NCBI GenBank assembly: GCA_910586125.1
Contig: CAJUHP010000023.1
Location: forward strand, 1 to 55,263
DNA: 55,263 nucleotides
From: an uncultured Lachnospiraceae bacterium
GTDB taxonomy: Bacteria > Bacillota > Clostridia > Lachnospirales > Lachnospiraceae
Direction: 5' to 3'
Below the pieces are notes generated by a model, which saw only the letters and a list, made by a program, of their open reading frames with translations, was not told the origin of the DNA and made no database searches. Below are positions 10,101-16,912 of this stretch, in pieces (the stretch's first letter is position 1; each line of letters starts with the position of its first letter). The position numbers and the translations under genes are program-made.

Positions 10101-11412
10101 AAATATCATCCAGAATGCCGTTTCCGGCTGTACCGTCTCCGGAGCCGGGCAGAAAATTTCCGGCATAGCCCTTGAGCAGCTCGCGGCCGTACACGGTGTC
10201 CGTCTGGGGATTTCCCACTCCGTTTACACGGGCCAGCGCGCTCTGGTAGCCGGCCTCATTGTCGGTGAGCTGTTTTTTGGCGGTTTCTAATTGCGTTTTG
10301 CCGTCGATCAGCTCTTGCTCCTGAATGCGCAGCGTAATCCGGGCTTCGGTGAGCTGGCTCTGCGCGTCGGCCAGCTTCTGCGCATTTTCATTGTATTCGG
10401 CCTCTCCCTGGGCGTATTCCAGCCGCCCGGCATCCAGGCTGGTTTCGGCATTTTTTAGAGCGCGCTCGTTTACGTCGATCTCTGTCTGCGCGTCGGAAAG
10501 CTCGAGTCTGGCCTGAGCGATTTGTTCCTCCCCGCTTTCCAGATCGGCCTGTGCGTCGGCCAGCTCTTGTCTGGCGTCATTGATTTTCTGCCATCCGTCG
10601 GCAGCTTCCTGTTTGGCCTTTGCCAGTTCCTGATAGGGTTCGTCTGTGAGCTGGTGGTAGCGGGTCTCGCATCGCTCGCCGGAAATCGTTTCGATTGCGG
10701 ACACGATCGGCTTTACGGCGTTCTCATATTCTTTTGTCATGCACAGATAGCGGTCGGCCTGATCTGCCGTCACGTAAATCTGCGAATAGACATCCAGAGT
10801 AAAGTCTTCCGGCAAAAGAGCCACAAAGCCAGCCACTTCTCCGCCGCCGATGGTGGCGGAGCCTCGATCCCAGGACAGGTACATGGGAGAGAGGCCAAAA
10901 CCGGTAATGGTGTAGGTGTCTGTTGTGAGGCTGTCAGTCAGAGGCTTATCCGTGCCGGAGCGCAGATTGATCGTATCTCCGATCTGATACTTGCCATAAA
11001 GAAGAAACGCTTCATCCAGCAAGCATTCGCCGGATTGTTCGGGGAGGCGTCCCTGGGAGACACGGTAGCGGTTGATGTCGCTGGTCAGAGACTGCACGGC
11101 AGCAACCAGAGAATTTTCCTGCGTGTCCAGGAAGGCATCGACGCTCAAAAGAGCCTCCGCACGGGAGACACCGGGAATGGCCCGGATGGCTTCCAGATCA
11201 CCGTCTGTCAGTCCCAGCGTGCTGATAACCCGGATATCCATGAAATTCATCTCGTCATAATACACATCCGCAGACAGCCGCATATCCGGCTCGGATGCCC
11301 GCACGCCGGAAAAAAAGGCCACGCCCAAAGCCACGATAAACAGGATGGAGAGATAGCGGGGCAGGGTCTTTCGGATTTCCACGAAAAAATCTTTCCAGAG
11401 TTTCTTTGTCAT
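7192..11412 (-). CDS. Giant FtsX-type ABC transporter permease with coiled coils
   Basis: 1406 residues. One N-terminal TM helix (~18-40) leads into a MacB-like extracytoplasmic domain. Then come a coiled coil rich in Ala/Gln/Glu (~265-400), a Pro/Thr/Glu tandem repeat (~559-644), a second coiled coil (~700-850), an FtsX core with three TM helices (~865-1000) containing the typical EEQRTLIGTMKALGYS segment, and a second FtsX domain at the C-terminus (~1270-1400, RRRELATLKVLGF). Two FtsX domains in one chain make it a complete permease for the adjacent ATPase. Such type VII ABC permeases act mechanically or export lipids or peptides. The long coiled-coil insert points to a reach across the cell wall. 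No TetR-type gene is directly linked. Confidence 0.85.
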   Translation of the reverse strand: MTKKLWKDFFVEIRKTLPRYLSILFIVALGVAFFSGVRASEPDMRLSADVYYDEMNFMDIRVISTLGLTDGDLEAIRAIPGVSRAEALLSVDAFLDTQENSLVAAVQSLTSDINRYRVSQGRLPEQSGECLLDEAFLLYGKYQIGDTINLRSGTDKPLTDSLTTDTYTITGFGLSPMYLSWDRGSATIGGGEVAGFVALLPEDFTLDVYSQIYVTADQADRYLCMTKEYENAVKPIVSAIETISGERCETRYHQLTDEPYQELAKAKQEAADGWQKINDARQELADAQADLESGEEQIAQARLELSDAQTEIDVNERALKNAETSLDAGRLEYAQGEAEYNENAQKLADAQSQLTEARITLRIQEQELIDGKTQLETAKKQLTDNEAGYQSALARVNGVGNPQTDTVYGRELLKGYAGNFLPGSGDGTAGNGILDDIFGSIGLEDMPDTLAQTDPACFVSGKTSAQAPVVLLSAPGQTTFGQAGPTKVNPLVREEFSGQTARAASNVTPGCAPESLSEESPSDTPEAPSNTPSGGTPEQSSENSPENPTTETPGSNPEESKDTADTKPEESPKDTTGTKPEEPPKDTTDTSPEEPPKDTADTKPEEPPKDTTDTSPEEPPKDITDTKPEEPPKDTTDTTPSEPPEDIPGSALPDLTPPEIDIPLPQSSWQTYLHQLYQDKKISEATHQQLSALTSEEVAELLVSYATVTAYEETLASIAPLEEQIADGERQLNEGKTQLEEAQAELLDGQKQLEAGARELVKASVQIELAEEQIAQGRSQLADAKQQLKDGQDELEIKTQELKDGWSQFYRESAKAELELAEAEAELTKAEQDIAKAERELGLLENPQWFVLSRENGVQSYAEYNQDADRIGAVGEVFPVIFFLVAALVSLTTMTRMVEEQRTLIGTMKALGYSKGAIAAKYILYAMSASLAGSILGVLIGEILLPQVILSAYGMLYLNLPVRLTPLNLEYGLMATLIAVLCTTLATVFACFKELIAGPASLMRPAAPKEGKRVFLERISFLWSRLSFTSKSTVRNLFRYKKRFFMTVFGIGGCMALLMVGFGLRDSIHAIIKNQYRNIWVYDAYASVDDNASAEERSLLKSQIENTEGILEALEIRQVLIDVEAGGITKPVTLFVPQSTENLEHFIILRDRRTREPYELSDEGIIINEKLAAMLNLSAGDTITIKDGDTRRYTAVVSAVSENYLNNFLYMTPALYEELYGTEPVYNNLFLNLAEGTVLTEEQLSERLLEMEHVTGVTLVSSLNEQVENMMSSLDLVVWVLIVSAGLLAYVVLYNLNHINITERRRELATLKVLGFYDMEVAQYVYRENVLLTVFGCLFGILFGFFLHRFVILTLEVDMIMFGRAIQPLSYLLSIIITFLFAAFVNFIMYFSLKKIDMVESLKSVE
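9480..9740 (-). repeat. 36-bp tandem repeat coding for (KPEEPPKDTTDT)n
   Basis: About seven imperfect 36-bp units inside the giant permease gene encode 12-residue units of the form PKDTTDTxPEEP. Variation is mainly in single codons (TTDT, TADT, TGT, ITDT; K or S before P). The units form an extended, acidic, Pro-rich linker between the two coiled coils. High identity between units makes copy-number change by slippage likely. Confidence 0.85.
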
Positions 11413-11416
11413 AGGC

Positions 11417-12121
11417 TCACCATTCGATTTGTTCTACCGGAGTGGGTTCTGCGTTTCGGCGCATATTGTGGACGCGGCCGTTTTTGATTTCAATGACCCG
11501 GTCAGCCATAGGCGCGATGGCGAGATTGTGGGTGATGACAATGACCGTCATCCCCTTTTCCCGGCAGGTATCCTGCAGCAGTTTCAGAATTGCTTTGCCG
11601 GTCTGATAGTCCAGAGCGCCGGTTGGCTCGTCACAGAGCAGGATCTTTGGATTTTTGGCCAGCGCTCTGGCGATTGACACGCGCTGCTGCTCGCCGCCGG
11701 ATAGCTGCGCAGGAAAATTACCGGCCCGGTCTCCCAGGCCGACTTCGTTTAATACCGTGCGGGCGTCCAGATGGTCCTTGCAGATTTCCAGAGCCAGTTC
11801 TACATTTTCCAGAGCGGTCAGATTCGGCACCAGATTGTAGAACTGAAACACAAAACCAATATCTTCTCTGCGGTAGCGGGTCAGTTGTTTTTCGGAATAG
11901 CAGGTGATGTCGGCATTGTCTACGAGAATCGTTCCGGAAGAAGCGCTGTCCATACCGCCTAAAATATTTAAAACGGTGGTTTTGCCTGCGCCGCTGGGGC
12001 CGACGATTACAGTAAATTCTCCTTTGTTGATATCAAAATCAATGCCGTCCGCAGCGCTGATGGATACCTCTCCCATCTGATAGACTTTTTTCACGTTTTT
12101 ACAGCTCACAAATGCGCTCAT
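11417..12121 (-). CDS. ABC transporter ATP-binding protein (LolD/MacB type)
   Basis: A 234-residue complete ABC ATPase: Walker A GPSGAGKTT (~40-48), signature LSGGEQQR, Walker B ILLCDEPTGALD and the switch His in VIVITHN. EPTGALD and the overall length are typical of ATPases serving FtsX-type permeases. Its stop is four bases upstream of the giant permease start, so the two form an operon and surely one transporter. The ATG is preceded by GGAGG (plus-strand cctcc at 12128-12132). Confidence 0.92.
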   Translation of the reverse strand: MSAFVSCKNVKKVYQMGEVSISAADGIDFDINKGEFTVIVGPSGAGKTTVLNILGGMDSASSGTILVDNADITCYSEKQLTRYRREDIGFVFQFYNLVPNLTALENVELALEICKDHLDARTVLNEVGLGDRAGNFPAQLSGGEQQRVSIARALAKNPKILLCDEPTGALDYQTGKAILKLLQDTCREKGMTVIVITHNLAIAPMADRVIEIKNGRVHNMRRNAEPTPVEQIEW

Positions 12122-12245
12122 AAAACGCCTCCATTCATTAAATTGGTGAATCCCACAGCGCCGGATTCTGCCTTTGGAGCTAGTATACCACCTGGGCTGG
12201 AAATTTTGTGTGAAAAAAATATAAATTCTGCGGGAGTTCTTTCCA

Positions 12246-12274
12246 TTGAAAAAGAAATTTGTTCATGTTAGAAT
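12246..12274 (+). promoter_or_regulatory. Sigma-A type promoter for the HAD gene
   Basis: -35 TTGAAA (12246-12251), 17-bp spacer, -10 TAGAAT (12269-12274), about 40 bases before the GTG start. Confidence 0.6.
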
Positions 12275-12316
12275 GAATGACAGAATAAGACAAAAAAAGA
12301 CAAGGGAGGGTGGGGA

Positions 12317-13141
12317 GTGGATAACCGAGAGAAAAAGCTGATCGCGTTTGATATGGATGGAACGGTGCTGGCGGCAAGGGGGGAGGTGACCTCCAGACTG
12401 CGGGCGGCTTTAGAATATGCCATGGAAAAGGGAGTCTATGTGGTTCCCTGCACGGGCCGGAGCCGGAGACAGCTTCCGATGTCGCTGGAGGCGCTTTCTC
12501 TTCCTTATACGATAACGGCCAACGGGGCCAGGGTCCGGGATGAGAAAAAGGGCGTTACGATACACAGCGATCTGCTTGACTGGCAAACGGCAAGGGGACT
12601 GTGCAAGCTGGTGAAGCGCTTTCCCGGCGCATCCGTCTGCGTTTATATTGAGGAAACGGTCTATTTTGAGGGCGCAGGCGAGGCGCAGATCCGGCAGTCA
12701 TATCATATTCCCTCCTATATGGAAGTAAAGCTGACAGGGGATGCAGAAATCCTGGTTGAGACCCGGCGTCAGGGTGTTGAGAAGCTGTTTGTGCGCGTGG
12801 AGGACGCTTCGGCCCGGGAGGCAATGCGCTGTGAAGTTGCAAAATGGCCGCAGGTGTCCTGTTCTTCTTCCTCGCCCAGAAATCTGGAGTTTGGAAAGGC
12901 TGGCTGCAGCAAGGGAGCCGCGCTCTGCTGGCTCTGTCAAACACTGAATGTGGAGCGGGAGGCAGTTTTGGCTTTTGGAGACGGTGAAAACGACAGGGAG
13001 ATGCTGCGTTTTGCCGGGCGCGGCCTGGCGGTGGGAAATGCCCTGCCGGTCTGTAAGAAGGCGGCGGATCAGGTGATCGGCGCCTGTGAGGAAGACGGGG
13101 TGGCCAGGTATCTGGAAGAAGTGTTTGGCCGGATGTTCTGA
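12317..13141 (+). CDS. Cof-type HAD family phosphatase
   Basis: 274 residues from a GTG start behind GGGAGGGTGGGGA. Motif I is FDMDGTV (~9-15) with the nucleophile and acid/base Asp pair. Motif II is the PCTGR Thr (~50). A C2B-type cap fills the middle. The conserved C-terminal motif is AFGDGENDREML with the Mg-binding Asp pair. It fits the Cof/YbjI subfamily of sugar-phosphate or cofactor phosphatases. The substrate cannot be predicted. It stands alone between the ABC pair and a convergent anti-sigma gene. Confidence 0.88.
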   Translation: MDNREKKLIAFDMDGTVLAARGEVTSRLRAALEYAMEKGVYVVPCTGRSRRQLPMSLEALSLPYTITANGARVRDEKKGVTIHSDLLDWQTARGLCKLVKRFPGASVCVYIEETVYFEGAGEAQIRQSYHIPSYMEVKLTGDAEILVETRRQGVEKLFVRVEDASAREAMRCEVAKWPQVSCSSSSPRNLEFGKAGCSKGAALCWLCQTLNVEREAVLAFGDGENDREMLRFAGRGLAVGNALPVCKKAADQVIGACEEDGVARYLEEVFGRMF

Positions 13142-13174
13142 GAGGGAAGAATGTTCTGAGACAGCAGGAGTCTG

Positions 13175-13921
13175 TCACTCATCGCTCCCTCTTCTCCTTT
13201 TTCCGTGTCCCCCGCCATGCCCGCCGTTTTGCCCCGGACATATGTCCTGTTCGCCGTCTGGCAGCAGACTGTCCAGAAGATCCCGGATCTCTCTCATGGT
13301 CATCCCTTGTACTTCTTGGGGAGTGATATCGGGATACCTGCTCTGGATCTCCAGAAAGGCCAAATATTTTCCGTAGGAAAGTCCCATCTCATGGGCAGCT
13401 GCAACCTGTTCCTGCGAGGCGGCATAGCAGTGTGTATTTTTATGTCTGGCGGTACAGGCTTCCATCTGTGAAAGGATTTTGGCCGACTGCGTCTGATTCG
13501 ATCCGGTGACGGTTATGGTCATGACTTCGTGGCGGGAGAGAAGAACCGTCACCGTTTCATTATCAAGTATCTCTTCCATAGCCTCGGAATAATTTTTGAA
13601 CGTAATATCAAGAGCGGCAGAGAGATCTCGCCCATCATCGTTAAAGCTGTTTACGGAGATAACCTGGTCAAACCGGTTAACGCTCAATTCGATGGAGGGA
13701 TTGATATCAATGCAGATGTTTGCTGTCGGGGTGAAGTAAAGCCAGTTCCCTCCGGCGAGCAGGAGACATAAACATGCGCACACAGCGGCAAGAACCTGGG
13801 AGGTGCGCCGGCTTGATTTGGTGTAGCCATGTGTTTTTTGTGCGAGATATCTTCGGGTATGGTTTTTTAATTCTTCCTCTGCCTGTATCCGGCCAAAGAG
13901 TTCTTTCAGCGTATTATTCAT
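13175..13921 (-). CDS. RsgI-like transmembrane anti-sigma factor
   Basis: 248 residues. A short cytoplasmic N-terminus (~1-40) is followed by one TM helix (~45-65) and an extracytoplasmic domain starting ANICIDINPSIELSVN. This is the RsgI middle-domain signature, whose Asn-Pro bond is reported to self-cleave in clostridial RsgI proteins. A helical segment follows, then a Gly/His/Arg-rich tail (CPGQNGGHGGGHGKRRR). ATG 13921 is chosen over GTG 13930 and ATG 13927 because the G-rich Shine-Dalgarno is at the right distance. It overlaps the sigma stop by eight bases, the usual coupling for sigma/anti-sigma pairs. No carbohydrate-binding module is present, unlike cellulosome RsgIs. Confidence 0.8.
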   Translation of the reverse strand: MNNTLKELFGRIQAEEELKNHTRRYLAQKTHGYTKSSRRTSQVLAAVCACLCLLLAGGNWLYFTPTANICIDINPSIELSVNRFDQVISVNSFNDDGRDLSAALDITFKNYSEAMEEILDNETVTVLLSRHEVMTITVTGSNQTQSAKILSQMEACTARHKNTHCYAASQEQVAAAHEMGLSYGKYLAFLEIQSRYPDITPQEVQGMTMREIRDLLDSLLPDGEQDICPGQNGGHGGGHGKRRRGSDE

Positions 13922-14396
13922 ATGCATCACCCCCCAGCTTCTCCCGAAGCATTTTTTTGGAACGGGTCAGAAGCGTATAAATGGTATTGACATTTTTGCC
14001 AAGGATATGACTGATCTGCGGAGCGGTGTACTCCTCAAAATAGTGCAGATAGACCACGTCTCTATATTTTTGCGGGAGGGAACAGACCGCGTCCCAGACA
14101 TCTCTGTGATCGGGGGGCAGATCTGCGGTCTGTTCCATCACCTGATCTAAGGATATGGTGCGGCTGCGGAAAAAACTTTTGAGCAGATCTTTGCAGGCGT
14201 TGATTGTTACCCGAATAAACCATGCTTTTTCATGTTCTTCGCTCTCAAATAAAACAGAACTAAGGACATATTTCAAGAAAACGGTTTGAAATATGTCCTC
14301 GGTGTCGGCATAATTTTTCAGATAGATCATGCAGAGCCGCCGGATGGTATCGGAATATCGTTCGATTGCTCTGTTTACCTCTTGCTCATTCCGCAT
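13914..14396 (-). CDS. RNA polymerase sigma-70 family factor (ECF / SigI-like)
   Basis: 160 residues with two sigma regions: region 2 (~8-75, ADTEDIFQTVFLKY and KAWFIRVTINACKD) and region 4 (~100-155, LPQKYRDVVYLHYFEEYTAPQIS, then a recognition helix with NTIYTLLTRSKKMLREKL). The length and two-domain form are those of ECF sigma factors. It is translationally coupled to the RsgI-like anti-sigma factor and lies 14 bases after a secreted repeat-protein gene. The order is secreted protein, sigma, anti-sigma. The factor probably activates its own operon, but no ECF promoter was confirmed upstream. Confidence 0.88.
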   Translation of the reverse strand: MRNEQEVNRAIERYSDTIRRLCMIYLKNYADTEDIFQTVFLKYVLSSVLFESEEHEKAWFIRVTINACKDLLKSFFRSRTISLDQVMEQTADLPPDHRDVWDAVCSLPQKYRDVVYLHYFEEYTAPQISHILGKNVNTIYTLLTRSKKMLREKLGGDAYE

Positions 14397-14410
14397 GTCT
14401 TATTCCTTTG

Positions 14411-14842
14411 TCAGCGGTTGCGTCCACCCCGGCAGCCGCGCCCTCTCCCTTGTCCTCTCCCTCCGGCCGGACAGCCGGCCGCATAGTTGTCGCAGATGCC
14501 GTCGCCGTCGGCATCGGTATAATACTGCCCGCGGCGGGTTCCCGCAGCGCTGTCCTGGGACGATTCGTCGAAGTTATCGCAGATGCCGTCGCCGTCCGCG
14601 TCAACAAAGCGATAACCGCAGCCATATCCAAATCCGGCCAGAAAATGATAGGCTCCGCAGTTATCGCAGATGCCGTCATGATCGAGATCCATGTAACCGC
14701 AAGCGTTTCCGAAAAAACCGCAGACGCCGCCGCTTGTACCGGGGAGATTGTCGCTGTTTCTTGGACTTGCCCCCGAAGAGGGAGCCGCTCCGATTGAGAG
14801 CGCCATTGCTGCCGTCAAAATACCGATCGTTATTTTGTTCAT
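14411..14842 (-). CDS. Secreted Cys-rich protein with three DxDxDGICDN repeats
   Basis: 143 residues, start supported by GGAGG (plus cctcc at 14851). A signal peptide is clear (~1-25). Three acidic loops lie at residues 52-61, 81-90 and 110-119: DLDHDGICDN, DADGDGICDN and DADGDGICDN. They are exactly 29 residues apart. The D-x-D-x-D-G pattern is that of calcium-binding loops of the thrombospondin type 3 / EF-hand kind, with a Cys inside each loop. The tail is Gly/Arg-rich with further Cys. It is co-directional with, and 14 bases before, the sigma gene. Function is unknown; calcium binding and a role as ligand or target of the sigma system are inferences. Confidence 0.75.
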   Translation of the reverse strand: MNKITIGILTAAMALSIGAAPSSGASPRNSDNLPGTSGGVCGFFGNACGYMDLDHDGICDNCGAYHFLAGFGYGCGYRFVDADGDGICDNFDESSQDSAAGTRRGQYYTDADGDGICDNYAAGCPAGGRGQGRGRGCRGGRNR

Positions 14843-15056
14843 GATGAAGACCTCCGTTTTTATTACTCTTTGGCTTTATCTTCAATACGAATCAGAAAGG
14901 GAAATCCATTCACTTTTTTTAAAAAAGAAAAATAAATAAAACATTTGTTGTTTTCGTGGATAAATCTATTTTACAGCGACAGCAGCAGGGAGGCAAGAGG
15001 GATTATATTAGCTGACTTTTTTTGAGAAAGCAGAGAAGCAATTTTACAAAAATCAC

Positions 15057-15085
15057 TTTACAGAAGGGCGTTCCTATGTTAAACT
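15057..15085 (+). promoter_or_regulatory. Promoter of perR-like gene
   Basis: -35 TTTACA (15057-15062), 17-bp spacer, -10 TAAACT (15080-15085). The start point would be near 15092, right at the palindromic operator. Confidence 0.6.
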
Positions 15086-15092
15086 ATATCGG

Positions 15093-15107
15093 TAATAATT
15101 CTTATTA
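15093..15107 (+). promoter_or_regulatory. Per/Fur-type operator (autoregulation)
   Basis: TAATAA-TTC-TTATTA is a 15-bp AT-rich dyad resembling the Per box (TTATAATnATTATAA). It overlaps the predicted transcription start of the perR-like gene, which suggests self-repression. Confidence 0.6.
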
Positions 15108-15136
15108 TTGAACAAGCGAATGAAATGTGAGGTGCA

Positions 15137-15559
15137 ATGAAAGCATTAAAGTACAGCCGCCAGAGGGAGTGTATTAAGCAATTTCTGTGCAGCCGGACAG
15201 ACCATCCCACAGCGGACGCTGTGTACAGGGGGATTCGTGAAAGCTGCCCGAATATCAGTCTGGGAACTGTGTACCGGAATTTATCACTGCTGGCTTCACT
15301 GGGGGAAATACAGAAGATTGTCTGCGACGGCGGAGCGGATCATTTTGACGCTATGATTGAGCCGCATTATCATGTGGTATGCCGCCGGTGCGGGCGTGTG
15401 GAAGACTTGTCCATGATCTGGGAGAAGGACCTGGACGAGCAGGCATCCCATTGTTATGAAGGGCGGATAGAGGGGCACTCAACCTGTTTTTATGGTTTGT
15501 GCGGCAGATGTGTGGAGGACACAGAAAAATCTCAAAAACAGCTTGACAGCCTGTTCTGA
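15137..15559 (+). CDS. perR: Fur family peroxide-type regulator (PerR-like)
   Basis: 140 residues. An N-terminal winged helix (~1-80, NISLGTVYRNLSLLASLGEI) is followed by a dimerisation domain with HYHVVCRRCG and YGLCGRC. The two CxxC pairs form the structural zinc site of Fur proteins, and the histidines and Asp around DHFDA and HYH supply the regulatory metal site. Context favours PerR over Fur or Zur: the next gene is a peroxide-reducing reverse rubrerythrin, and Per-like palindromes precede both genes. The specificity is inferred, not shown. Confidence 0.8.
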   Translation: MKALKYSRQRECIKQFLCSRTDHPTADAVYRGIRESCPNISLGTVYRNLSLLASLGEIQKIVCDGGADHFDAMIEPHYHVVCRRCGRVEDLSMIWEKDLDEQASHCYEGRIEGHSTCFYGLCGRCVEDTEKSQKQLDSLF

Positions 15560-15571
15560 ATATGATAGAGT
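15543..15571 (+). promoter_or_regulatory. Promoter of rubrerythrin gene
   Basis: -35 TTGACA (15543-15548), 17-bp spacer, -10 TAGAGT (15566-15571). The -35 box lies inside the last codons of the perR-like gene, so rubrerythrin can be transcribed independently. Confidence 0.55.
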
Positions 15572-15584
15572 AAAAACATAAAAC

Positions 15585-15597
15585 AGTAATGATTACT
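15585..15597 (+). promoter_or_regulatory. Per-type operator before rubrerythrin
   Basis: A perfect 13-bp palindrome, AGTAAT-G-ATTACT, just after the predicted start point of the rubrerythrin promoter. It shares the TAAT-n-ATTA core with the Per box, so the PerR-like protein encoded upstream is the likely binder. Confidence 0.6.
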
Positions 15598-15622
15598 ATT
15601 TTAAGGGTAAAGGAGATAGCAG

Positions 15623-16165
15623 ATGAAGAAATTTGTATGCAGCGTATGCGGTTATGTTCATGAGGGAGACAGCGCTCCCGAAGCCTGCCCTCAGTGCAAG
15701 GCTCCGGCCAGCAAGTTTGTGGAGCAGTCCGAGGGCAGAAGCTGGGCCGCCGAGCATGTGGTGGGCGTGGCACAGGGAGCCAGCGAGGACATCATGGCGG
15801 ATCTGAGAGCCAATTTCACCGGGGAATGCACAGAGGTAGGCATGTATTTGGCTATGGCCAGAGTCGCTCACAGAGAGGGTTATCCGGAGATCGGCCTGTA
15901 CTGGGAGAAGGCAGCCTATGAGGAGGCTGAGCATGCGGCGAAATTTGCTGAGCTGCTGGGCGAAGTGGTTACGGATTCCACAAAGAAAAACCTGGAGATG
16001 AGAGTCGAGGCTGAGAACGGCGCTACGGCGGGCAAATTTGATCTGGCCAAGAGAGCGAAGGCAGCGAACCTGGATGCAATCCATGACACCGTTCATGAGA
16101 TGGCAAGAGACGAGGCCAGACACGGCAAGGCATTCGAGGGTCTGTTAAAGAGATACTTCGGTTAA
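15623..16165 (+). CDS. rbr: Reverse rubrerythrin (rubredoxin domain first)
   Basis: 180 residues. An N-terminal rubredoxin-like Fe(Cys)4 domain (~1-38) has CSVCGY and CPQCKAP. A ferritin-like di-iron four-helix domain follows (~45-180), with ExxH-type ligands in EEAEHAAKFAE and DEARHGKAF and further Glu in GECTEVGMYLAMARVAHREG. The domain order is the reverse of classical rubrerythrin, as in the clostridial revRbr proteins that reduce H2O2 and O2 with NADH-derived electrons. An AAAGGAG Shine-Dalgarno precedes ATG. It lies directly behind its probable regulator. Confidence 0.92.
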   Translation: MKKFVCSVCGYVHEGDSAPEACPQCKAPASKFVEQSEGRSWAAEHVVGVAQGASEDIMADLRANFTGECTEVGMYLAMARVAHREGYPEIGLYWEKAAYEEAEHAAKFAELLGEVVTDSTKKNLEMRVEAENGATAGKFDLAKRAKAANLDAIHDTVHEMARDEARHGKAFEGLLKRYFG

Positions 16166-16202
16166 TCAGGAATACGGCCAAATCAAAGGGATTGAAGCGT
16201 TA

Positions 16203-16238
16203 GGGGTATGTTGGAGCAATCTGGCATGCCCTTTTTTT
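16203..16238 (+). terminator. Terminator after rubrerythrin
   Basis: GGGGTATG and GCATGCCC arms form an imperfect hairpin followed by seven T residues. Confidence 0.65.
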
Positions 16239-16307
16239 GCGCAGGCGACTGTCTGCGTCCTGGTATCACAGACAGATATTGATTACTGCCATACAAGGAC
16301 AAGGATA

Positions 16308-16799
16308 ATGGAGAAATTAGAAATTCATTTTGGTGAAGTGGAAACCGCAATTTCCGTTATGCGTGAGGTTGCAGCTTGGGGACGGGAACAAGGATACCGT
16401 GTCTGGCCCGATGAATGGCTGACGGAGGAAGAACTGATCACTCCCGATGCCCAGCCGGAGAACTTTTGCATAGGAACGATTGGCGGCGAGATAGCTTGCG
16501 GCTTCATTCTGCAATGGACAGATGCAAGCTACTGGCCCAGTGCCCCTAAATATGAAGCCGCCTATCTGCATAAATTTTGTGTCCTGCGTAGATTCGCCGG
16601 GATGGGCATGACAAAACTTGTTACAGAGGCAATCCGATCGGAGTGCCGCAGGCGTGGTATTCGGTATATTCGATTGGACACTGGGTTGGATGAAAAAGTG
16701 GTCAGAAAGATTTATTTGAAAGCTGGCTATAAAATCGTGGATATAATGGATTACCCCAATGGCCGCTCCATGGCATTATACGAGATGGAGGTAGAATGA
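16308..16799 (+). CDS. GNAT family N-acetyltransferase
   Basis: 163 residues with the GNAT fold. The central strand reads KFCVLRRFAGMGMTKLV, where R-R-F-A-G-M-G is the acetyl-CoA pyrophosphate-binding R/Q-x-x-G-x-G loop (~90-100). It is followed by IRYIRLDTGLDEKVVRKIYLKAGY, the typical beta5/alpha4 end. The acceptor is unknown. Codon use and base composition are AT-richer than the neighbours, and the gene opens a stretch of accessory genes that ends near 20.1 kb. The upstream spacer shows no clear promoter. Confidence 0.8.
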   Translation: MEKLEIHFGEVETAISVMREVAAWGREQGYRVWPDEWLTEEELITPDAQPENFCIGTIGGEIACGFILQWTDASYWPSAPKYEAAYLHKFCVLRRFAGMGMTKLVTEAIRSECRRRGIRYIRLDTGLDEKVVRKIYLKAGYKIVDIMDYPNGRSMALYEMEVE

Positions 16800-16912
16800 A
16801 TGGTTGAGCTGTCCCCCACAGCATAGAAGCCTAAAACGAAAGAATTTTATCCCGTTCTCTGTTTTTCATGATTTTGAAAAAATTAGATGTGAATATGGAG
16901 GATAAATAGATA

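Noticed and set aside
10522..11487. 321-codon open frame on the plus strand
   Set aside because: It lies fully antisense to the giant permease, has no Shine-Dalgarno, and its product is rich in His/Arg/Gln as expected of a shadow frame.
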